Below are positions 4,816-10,137 of a DNA stretch of 10,137 bases, in pieces. This stretch comes from an uncultured Actinomycetes bacterium (lineage in GTDB: Bacteria; Actinomycetota; Aquicultoria; CAJVYJ01), in the NCBI GenBank assembly GCA_913009475.1, contig CAJVYJ010000055.1:1-10137 (forward strand), in the 5' to 3' direction. Position numbers and translations under genes: made by a program. The notes under the pieces were generated by a model. That model was given only the letters and a program-made list of their open reading frames with translations, searched no databases and had not been told where the DNA came from. Numbering within the stretch: position 1 is the stretch's first letter; each line of letters opens with the position of its first letter.

Positions 4816-5856
4816 TTGGCTTTGAATCGAAGAAAAATAAGCATTATCGCGGTACTATTGGTATTATTAATATTGGCTGTCGCCGGTTGCGGGAAAAAAG
4901 AAGTTGAGAAAAAATCTGTAAAAAAAAGAACCAGTAAAAAACGAGAAGTTAAGCCGGGAACATTATTGATACCGTCGCCTTTGGATGGCATAAAAGCTGC
5001 TCCCGAGAAGGTGAATCGCCAAGCGTTAGCGGTAATGGTGGAGAATTTAGTCAATATCAGACCGCAAGCAGGCATATCTCAGGCCTCTTTAGTGGTCGAA
5101 GGCTTAGCTGAAGGCGGTATAACCAGGTTTATGCTGGTTTATCTGGAGAAAGACGCTGATAATATCGGGCCTATTCGCAGCGCGCGCTCACACTTTGTGG
5201 CCTTGGCCAAAGGCTGGGACGCGCTTTACGCGCATGTGGGCGGGTCGAAATTCGCTTTGGCCGATATTAAAAGATTTCAGCTGGATGATTTGGACCAGTA
5301 CGCTCACGCTTCCGGATATCATCGGATAAAATCAGCGAGAGCGCCCCATAATGTTTTTAGCAGTACCGAGAAACTGAGAAAAATTAAAAAGAGCACTTTG
5401 ATGCCGCCGCCGGCTTTTTCATTTAAGAGCGACGCGGACAAGAACAGTCGTCCCGGTGAGCAAAGTATATTAATTGATTTCTCGTTTTCTAATTACGCGG
5501 TAAAATGGGTATATGATAAGGCAACAAATAAGTATAAAAGGTTTAACGGCGGCCGGCCTCATAAAGACGCCGCCACAGGCAAACAGTTGGAAGCGAAAAA
5601 TATTCTGATTATGTACGCGCCGACATTTCCGATAACCGGGACACCGCTGCTGGATATTAAAACCGTTGGCCAAGGGCGATTGCAGGTAATGAGAGACGGG
5701 GAAGTCTTGGATGGTGAATGGTTCCGCCAGAGTGTTGATAGCCCGCTTGTATTAAAGGATAGTTCCGGCAATAATATTGAATTGGACCGCGGGCAAGTTT
5801 GGTTGGAGCTAGTCAAGCCGACTACTCCGGTTAAAATATCAACTACACAATCTTAA
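4816..5856 (+). CDS. yerB: DUF3048 (YerB-type) lipoprotein
   Basis: The function of this family is not established. The 346-aa product begins with positive residues, a hydrophobic stretch at 8-23 and a lipobox AVAGC with Cys25, so it should be a lipid-anchored protein on the outer face of the membrane. A Lys/Arg-rich linker (26-47) follows. The N-terminal DUF3048 domain spans about 55-205 (RQALAVMVENLVNIRPQAG; GGITRFMLVYLEK; GPIRSARSHF). The C-terminal domain runs from about 215 to 335 (SILIDFSFSNYAVKWVYD; NILIMYAP; WFRQSVDSPL). It sits 9 bp after rmlB and 12 bp before rmlD, inside the rhamnose genes, which suggests an envelope-linked job next to LCP and exporter. The ribosome site AAGGGGAAG fits TTG 4822 better (about 9 nt) than TTG 4816, so the true start may be two codons later. 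The gene symbol rests on resemblance to Bacillus YerB only. Confidence 0.82.
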   Translation: MALNRRKISIIAVLLVLLILAVAGCGKKEVEKKSVKKRTSKKREVKPGTLLIPSPLDGIKAAPEKVNRQALAVMVENLVNIRPQAGISQASLVVEGLAEGGITRFMLVYLEKDADNIGPIRSARSHFVALAKGWDALYAHVGGSKFALADIKRFQLDDLDQYAHASGYHRIKSARAPHNVFSSTEKLRKIKKSTLMPPPAFSFKSDADKNSRPGEQSILIDFSFSNYAVKWVYDKATNKYKRFNGGRPHKDAATGKQLEAKNILIMYAPTFPITGTPLLDIKTVGQGRLQVMRDGEVLDGEWFRQSVDSPLVLKDSSGNNIELDRGQVWLELVKPTTPVKISTTQS

Positions 5857-5868
5857 CTAAGGTAGGTA

Positions 5869-6705
5869 ATGAAGATAATTGTAACTGGGTCTAAGGGCCA
5901 ATTAGGCCATGATCTAGCTGAGGCTCTAGCCGGTCACGATTTGATTTTATTGGATATCAATGAACTTGACATCACGGACTTCAATGCTGTTTTGAGAAAA
6001 GTTGACGAGGTAAAGCCACAGGCATTAATTAATAGCGCTGCTTATACTAATGTTGACGGGTGCGAAGAAAATCCGGCTCTGGCCTATAAAGTCAACGCCG
6101 TCGGGACCCAAAATTTAGCTATTGCCTGTCAAAAGTTTGATATCGCGATGTTGTACGTATCTACTGATTTTGTCTTTGACGGCAATCACGATGTTCCTTA
6201 TACGGAATTTGATGACCCTAATCCGCTTAGCGTTTACGGTCGGTCTAAATTAGCGGGTGAGCGCTATGTTGCAAGTTTGCTTAATAAATATTTTATCGTC
6301 AGAACCGCTTGGCTCTATGGCACGCATGGGCATAATTTCGTTAAAACCATGCTAAAATTAGCGGCACAGAGAGATAAGTTGGCAGTAGTAAACGACCAGT
6401 TTGGCTCACCAACATTCAGCCGTGATCTGGCTCAAAAAATAGCGGAAATAATCGTTACCGGCGAATATGGTTTATATCACGCGGTCAACACGGGCAGTTG
6501 CAGCTGGTTTGATTTTAGCCGGGAGATATTACGTCAAGCCGGTGTAGATATACCGATCAAGCCGATAAACAGTCACGAGTTAGAACGGCCGGCTCCGCGT
6601 CCCGCTTATTCAGTATTGAAAAATTACAGTTTGGAGTTGAGGGGGTTCTCACCCATGAGACCCTGGAAATCTGGTCTAACTGAATATTTTAAACTGAAGG
6701 GATAA
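5869..6705 (+). CDS. rmlD: dTDP-4-dehydrorhamnose reductase (RmlD)
   Basis: RmlD reduces dTDP-4-keto-L-rhamnose with NAD(P)H to dTDP-L-rhamnose, the last step of the pathway. The 278-aa protein has the cofactor loop TGSKGQLG at 6-13, INSAAYTNVDGCEENP (the conserved AAYT.VD segment), STDFVFDG near 101-108, and the catalytic YGRSK at 123-127 (Tyr123, Lys127). RTAWLYG and NDQFGSPTF also match the family. Length and motifs are normal. ATG 5869 has AAGGTAGG just upstream. The stop is 3 bp before the exporter permease start, so precursor supply and export are probably translated from one message. Confidence 0.94.
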   Translation: MKIIVTGSKGQLGHDLAEALAGHDLILLDINELDITDFNAVLRKVDEVKPQALINSAAYTNVDGCEENPALAYKVNAVGTQNLAIACQKFDIAMLYVSTDFVFDGNHDVPYTEFDDPNPLSVYGRSKLAGERYVASLLNKYFIVRTAWLYGTHGHNFVKTMLKLAAQRDKLAVVNDQFGSPTFSRDLAQKIAEIIVTGEYGLYHAVNTGSCSWFDFSREILRQAGVDIPIKPINSHELERPAPRPAYSVLKNYSLELRGFSPMRPWKSGLTEYFKLKG

Positions 6706-6708
6706 TAT

Positions 6709-7515
6709 TTGTATTTGTTAGCTCATCTGAAAGATTTAATCGAGTACAAAGAGCTCTTGTATAATTTAGCGAAAAAAGAGCTGAAAATTAAATATAAGAA
6801 CTCAGCGCTGGGCTTTTTCTGGTCGCTATTAAATCCTATCTTAACCATGCTTGTCTTTAGCTTGGTTTTTGTAGTTATTTTTAAATTTAAAGGCATCGAA
6901 TATTATTCCATTTTTTTATTGGCGGGTCTGTTGCCTTGGAATTTTTTCAACGCCTCAGTCATGGGTGGGGCCGGCTCCATTATCGCCAACTCCAGTTTGG
7001 TGAAGAAAGTCTATTTCCCGCGTGAGTTGATACCGATATCGGTTGCTTTGGCAAGCCTGGTAAATCTTTTCCTGGAATTACTGGTATTCTTAGTCTTCAT
7101 TATTGTTGTCGGTTTTCTCTCCCCCAAATACTTCGCTGTCTTTAAATTCTTACCTTATCTGGTGATACTGTTGCCGATTCTGTTTTTATTTTCAGTCGGG
7201 TTGGCTCTTTTGGTTGCCGCTCTTAATGTCTATTTGCGAGATATTCAGCATATTATTACTATATTGCTGATGGTCTGGTTCTACGCCAGTCCGATAATAT
7301 ATAAGATAGACGGTATGGTGCCGCCTAAACTGATACCTTTTTATAAATTAAATCCGATGACGGATATTATCTTATCATTTAAAAGCGTGCTTTATTGGCG
7401 GCATGCGCCTAACTTGAACTGGGTCTTGCTTTCATTATTCTACGCAATTATCTCATTCTTAATCGGTTACGCGGTTTTTTTGCGCCTGGAACCTGATTTC
7501 GCCGAGGAGTTGTAG
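6709..7515 (+). CDS. ABC-2 type polysaccharide exporter permease (Wzm/TagG-like)
   Basis: This is the membrane subunit of an ABC exporter that moves lipid-linked O-antigen or teichoic-acid-like polymers out of the cytoplasm. The 268-aa product has an amphipathic N-terminus (LLYNLAKKELKIKYKNSALG) and the family segment FFWSLLNPILTMLVFSLVF near 36-54. It appears to have six membrane segments, with hydrophobic blocks near 41-60, 65-85, 108-130, 145-165, 175-195 and 235-255. YFPRELIPISVALASLVNLF and MVWFYASPIIY are typical of Wzm/TagG/KpsM-like permeases. TTG 6709 is preceded by GAAGGGA. The ATPase gene starts directly after the stop. The exact polymer cannot be read from the permease, so no specific symbol is given. 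Confidence 0.93.
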   Translation: MYLLAHLKDLIEYKELLYNLAKKELKIKYKNSALGFFWSLLNPILTMLVFSLVFVVIFKFKGIEYYSIFLLAGLLPWNFFNASVMGGAGSIIANSSLVKKVYFPRELIPISVALASLVNLFLELLVFLVFIIVVGFLSPKYFAVFKFLPYLVILLPILFLFSVGLALLVAALNVYLRDIQHIITILLMVWFYASPIIYKIDGMVPPKLIPFYKLNPMTDIILSFKSVLYWRHAPNLNWVLLSLFYAIISFLIGYAVFLRLEPDFAEEL

Positions 7516-8769
7516 ATGGCTTTATTTCCCGTTAAAGGCAGAGCTAATAAAAACGTTAAGGGAACAGCGGTGACCGCGCAGGGTATATGGAAAGAATTTC
7601 GCGTTTATCACGAAAAAAACCAGTCGATTAAAGAGATATTTATCAAACGCAAGCGCGCGGAGTATGAAACGTTTTGGGCGCTGAAAGATGTTTCGTTTGC
7701 GGTTAAACAAGGCATAACCTTTGGCCTTATTGGTGAGAATGGCTCGGGGAAAAGCACGATGTTAAAAATCCTGGCGAAAATCCTCCGGGCCAATCAAGGA
7801 ACGGTTGAAATTAAAGGCAAAGTTTCAGCTCTATTGGAGTTGGGCACCGGCTTTCATCCAGAGTTGACCGGCCGGGAAAATGTTTTTTTAAACGGTTCTA
7901 TTCTGGGGTTAAGCCGTAAGGAGATAAGTAAAAGATTTAATGATATTGTCGCTTTTTCCGAATTGGAGCAGTTTATCGATTCACCGGTAAAAACTTATTC
8001 ATCGGGTATGTATGTTCGCTTAGGATTTGCCGTGGCTACCAATGTTGATCCCGATGTATTATTGATCGATGAGATATTAGCGGTTGGCGATGAAGCGTTT
8101 CAGCGGAAAAGTCTGGATAAGCTTTATGAGCTTAAAAAACAAAAGAAGACAATTATAGTGGTTTCACACGCACTTTCGTCAATAGCGGAGATATGTGATG
8201 AAGCTATCTGGTTGGATAAGGGTGAAATAAAAGCGGCGGGTAAGGCGCGTAAAGTTGTCGCCACTTATCTAAGAGAAGTTAATCGTAAGGAAGAAGAGCG
8301 CTCCGATAACGAGGATGAGGAGAGGTTGGCGACGCCGGGTTCGCGCCGTGGTTCCGGTGAGCTACAAATTAAGTCAGTAAAACTCCTGGACGGTCGGGGT
8401 AAGGAGAGATCAATATTTAAAACGGGTGATAAACTAATATTTCGCATGGAGTATGAGGCTAAGCAACCAATCGAAAAACCGATCTTTGGCTTCACGCTTT
8501 ATACGCGCAGCGGTGTATTATGTATCGGCACCAACAGCCGTATTTTTGGTTTGGTTCCGGATAAACTAAGCGGCAACGGTGTTATGGAGTATGAATTTGA
8601 TAAGCTGCCGTTGTTGGGCGGCGAATATGAATTAACGGTTGTCGTTCACGATATTACCGGTATGCATATTTTCGATTCTCATGATAAGAAATATCATTTT
8701 CGGGTTTCAGCTATTGACAATAGTGATATTGGGTTATTCAAAACTTCAGGCAGTTGGAGGATGAGCTGA
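7516..8769 (+). CDS. ABC exporter ATPase with C-terminal Wzt-like carbohydrate-binding domain
   Basis: This is the ATP-binding subunit that pairs with the permease just upstream. The 417-aa product has Walker A GENGSGKST at 73-81, the signature YSSGMYVRLGFA at 161-172, Walker B VLLIDE at 181-186 followed by ILAVGDEAF, and the switch His at VSHA 216-219. After a charged linker (about 255-280, Glu/Arg-rich) comes a beta-rich domain at about 281-410 (LQIKSVKLLDGRG; IFGFTLYTRSGV; GEYELTVVVHD). It corresponds to the Wzt C-terminal domain that reads the modified end of the polymer in O-antigen systems. Length fits Wzt (about 400-430 aa) and exceeds simple KpsT-type ATPases. ATG 7516 directly follows the permease stop. 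The domain suggests that export depends on a chain-end signal, a family inference. Confidence 0.93.
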   Translation: MALFPVKGRANKNVKGTAVTAQGIWKEFRVYHEKNQSIKEIFIKRKRAEYETFWALKDVSFAVKQGITFGLIGENGSGKSTMLKILAKILRANQGTVEIKGKVSALLELGTGFHPELTGRENVFLNGSILGLSRKEISKRFNDIVAFSELEQFIDSPVKTYSSGMYVRLGFAVATNVDPDVLLIDEILAVGDEAFQRKSLDKLYELKKQKKTIIVVSHALSSIAEICDEAIWLDKGEIKAAGKARKVVATYLREVNRKEEERSDNEDEERLATPGSRRGSGELQIKSVKLLDGRGKERSIFKTGDKLIFRMEYEAKQPIEKPIFGFTLYTRSGVLCIGTNSRIFGLVPDKLSGNGVMEYEFDKLPLLGGEYELTVVVHDITGMHIFDSHDKKYHFRVSAIDNSDIGLFKTSGSWRMS

Positions 8770-8857
8770 GTGAATATAAGGTCAATTAAAATTGTAAATT
8801 GTAAAATAGAGAGGCGCGGCGATAAGAGCGAAAGAACCAAAGGCTTCAGGTTGCTAG

Positions 8858-8975
8858 TAAAATGGGGTCAGATCTTCAATCTTGACAATTCACAAGCTGG
8901 TTACCAGGCTATTCCTTGAAAAAGGGGTCAGATCTTCAATCTTGACAATTCATTAACGGGTGACGAGTTATGGGG
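8858..8975 (+). repeat. Dimeric hairpin repeat, right copy
   Basis: This is the second copy of the element at 386-503, in the same orientation, with cores at 8864-8892 and 8924-8952, again exactly 60 bp apart. All four cores in the window are identical over 29 bp. Only three differences occur over the 111-bp alignment with the left copy. Homology fades on the left at the A tract and on the right at about 8975. The two copies start 8472 bp apart and enclose the whole lcp-to-exporter cassette. Confidence 0.85.
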
Positions 8976-9015
8976 AACGGTGGAAAGATAATGCAAAATG
9001 AAAAAGCTTAGTGGT

Positions 9016-9071
9016 CCATGGATTCCCGCTTCCGCATCAAGTGCGGCATAAACTCCAGCGGGAATCCATGG
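9016..9071. repeat. Long inverted repeat with inner hairpin
   Basis: CCATGGATTCCCGCT (9016-9030) and its exact reverse complement at 9057-9071 form a 15-bp perfect stem. Inside it, CCGCA (9032-9036) and TGCGG (9042-9046) form a second stem, followed by CATAAACTCC, which resembles the loop region of the GTAG stem-loops. There is no T tract, so it is not a typical terminator. It ends 9 bp before the ribosome site of the glycosyltransferase gene. Confidence 0.8.
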
Positions 9072-9089
9072 CAGAGAGTGAAGGACAAG

Positions 9090-10137
9090 ATGAGTAGAGC
9101 AATTATATTTTCGCCCGATGCCATACCAGTCGCGGGTCGGCTGGCGGCCGGCCCCGGTATTCGCTATTTTGAAATGGCCGCCGGCTTGGTCAGGGCGGGT
9201 ATTAGTGTGACTCTGGCGGTGCCAGCTGAAAGTTATCAAGCGGCAGAGACGGATTTTAAGGTCGTTTCTTGGGAGACGTCCGGTATTGGTGAATTATTAG
9301 CCGGGCATGACTTGGCGATACTGCCGCAAGTCCACGGTGGCTTGTCCAGGGCTTATCCTGAGGTGGCCGCTGTTGATTTCCCCACCGCGGTCGATCTTTA
9401 CGACCCCGTCTTGATTGAAAATCTTGCGTTACAACCGGCGGATGAGAACGGTACACGCTCATTCGCGGGCTATTTAGCTGACATTATTCCTATTCTTAAA
9501 CGTGGTGATTTCTTTTTCTGCGCCAACCAACGCCAATACTATTATTATTTGGGTATCCTAAACGCCTTGGGTCGTATTAATCCGCTGACATTTGCCGATC
9601 CGCCGCTCAAGTTGGTTCCTTTCGGCGTCAGCGCCAAGGCGCCTCAACATAATAAAAATGTGATGCGGGGGCGATTAGTTGGTGAGAAAGATCCGGTTAT
9701 ACTCTGGTTTAGCGGTATTTACCCTTGGTTTGATGCGCAAACTTTAATTAACGCCATGCCCGCGGTAATCTCCGTCTTGCCGAATGTCAAATTAGTAATA
9801 ATGGGGGGCGTGCATCCGCGGGGACACGCGCCTGATTATGAGTATCGTGCTACCGTAGCGGCAGCGGAAAAGCTGGATTTAATCGATAAATCAGTTTTTT
9901 TTGTCGACTGGCGGCCTTACGATGAACGTGTTAACTGGTATCTTGAGTCGGATGTCGCGGTGGTGACGCATAAGCAAGCCCTGGAGACGGAGATATCCCA
10001 TCGCACCAGAGTCATCGACTTTATTTGGGCGGGATTGCCGTCCATAGTATCCCGCGGTGACGAGGTCGGCGGTATGCTTGAAACCGCGGGTTGCGGTCTT
10101 ACGGTTAATATTGGTGACGCGCGCGATTTGGCTGATA
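9090..10137 (+). CDS. GT-B fold glycosyltransferase (GT4-like), 3' end outside the window
   Basis: The frame is open from ATG 9090 to the window end, giving 349 residues with no stop. The start has AAGGA 4 nt upstream. The N-terminal Rossmann half begins SRAIIFSPDAIPVAGRLAAG and continues GIRYFEMAAGLVRAGISVTLAVP, the usual acceptor-side opening. Linker residues near 180 read LVPFGV. The C-terminal half starts at LWFSGIYPWFDAQTLI (about 206-221). It includes VKLVIMGG and the nucleotide-sugar-binding segment HRTRVIDFIWAGLPSIVSRGDEVGG at about 304-328, which corresponds to the family's R..D..WAGLP pattern. A sugar-nucleotide-dependent retaining transferase is expected. Donor and acceptor cannot be told; dTDP-rhamnose is an inference from the neighbours. 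Only the last few dozen residues seem to be missing. By eye the gene is richer in G+C than the cassette before it. Confidence 0.85.
   Translation, partial: MSRAIIFSPDAIPVAGRLAAGPGIRYFEMAAGLVRAGISVTLAVPAESYQAAETDFKVVSWETSGIGELLAGHDLAILPQVHGGLSRAYPEVAAVDFPTAVDLYDPVLIENLALQPADENGTRSFAGYLADIIPILKRGDFFFCANQRQYYYYLGILNALGRINPLTFADPPLKLVPFGVSAKAPQHNKNVMRGRLVGEKDPVILWFSGIYPWFDAQTLINAMPAVISVLPNVKLVIMGGVHPRGHAPDYEYRATVAAAEKLDLIDKSVFFVDWRPYDERVNWYLESDVAVVTHKQALETEISHRTRVIDFIWAGLPSIVSRGDEVGGMLETAGCGLTVNIGDARDLAD

Larger units (their letters stand above)
8770..9089. other. Gene-free stretch between exporter and glycosyltransferase
   Basis: A GTG at 8770 directly after the exporter ATPase stop opens a 49-codon frame that runs into the right dimeric repeat and stops at 8917-8919; I do not accept it as a gene. 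The stretch otherwise holds the A+T-rich segment 8785-8806, the dimeric repeat (8858-8975) and a long inverted repeat (9016-9071). The ribosome site AAGGA of the next gene is at 9081-9085. No clear promoter or terminator is seen. Confidence 0.65.

Noticed and set aside
4668..5075. A 135-codon open frame on the minus strand across the rmlB/yerB junction.
   Set aside because: It lies opposite two well-supported genes, with the lipoprotein signal coded on the other strand, and shows no recognisable motif.
8770..8919. A 49-codon open frame starting with GTG after the exporter ATPase.
   Set aside because: More than a third of it is encoded by the dimeric repeat, its composition is unlike its neighbours, and it matches no family I know. 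Kept only as a finding about a possible truncated gene.
8928..9239. A 103-codon minus-strand open frame over the right repeat and the glycosyltransferase start.
   Set aside because: It spans repeat sequence and the well-supported start of the glycosyltransferase, and its translation resembles no family.

Overview
The window carries a cell-surface polysaccharide locus. All recognisable genes are on the + strand and tightly packed from about 706 to 8769. A partial FG-GAP repeat protein precedes it and a partial glycosyltransferase follows it. The organism is most likely a bacterium with a Gram-positive-type envelope, possibly a deep-branching actinobacterial or Firmicutes-like lineage known mainly from environmental genomes. 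The reasons are a LytR-CpsA-Psr (LCP) protein with a LytR_C tail, a YerB-type DUF3048 lipoprotein, a long-form RmlA, frequent TTG/GTG starts with strong AGGAG-type ribosome sites, and moderate G+C. Species or phylum cannot be fixed from the sequence alone.

Layout: 2-382 is the C-terminal end of an FG-GAP/VCBS-like repeat protein. 383-705 is a gene-free stretch with a dimeric repeat, an inverted GTAG stem-loop and one arm of a 21-bp inverted repeat. 706-1971 is an LCP ligase-like protein, apparently starting at a non-canonical ATC. 1972-3033 is rmlA (long form). 3034-3370 is a second gene-free stretch packed with small hairpins and repeats. 3371-3826 is a short RmlC-family cupin, 3841-4806 rmlB, 4816-5856 the DUF3048 lipoprotein, and 5869-6705 rmlD. 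6709-7515 and 7516-8769 are the permease and ATPase of a Wzm/Wzt-type (TagG/TagH-like) polysaccharide exporter. 8770-9089 is a third gene-free stretch with a second copy of the dimeric repeat and a 15-bp perfect inverted repeat. 9090-10137 is a glycosyltransferase that runs off the window.

How the genes fit: RmlA, RmlB, RmlC-like and RmlD together account for conversion of glucose-1-phosphate to dTDP-L-rhamnose. The ABC exporter would move a finished lipid-linked glycan across the membrane. The LCP protein would transfer it to the cell wall. The lipoprotein sits between rmlB and rmlD and is a candidate partner at the outer face. This suggests synthesis, export and wall attachment of a rhamnose-containing glycopolymer. 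Most of the glycosyltransferases that build the chain must lie outside the window.

The least ordinary content is non-coding. Two nearly identical ~111-bp direct repeats, each made of two bulged hairpins exactly 60 bp apart, bracket the whole 8.4-kb cassette. A separate family of GTAG-led stem-loops and a 21-bp inverted repeat bracket lcp-rmlA in opposite orientations. These resemble REP elements mobilised by REP-associated tyrosine transposases, but no transposase is in view. I found no tRNA, rRNA, CRISPR array or complete mobile element.
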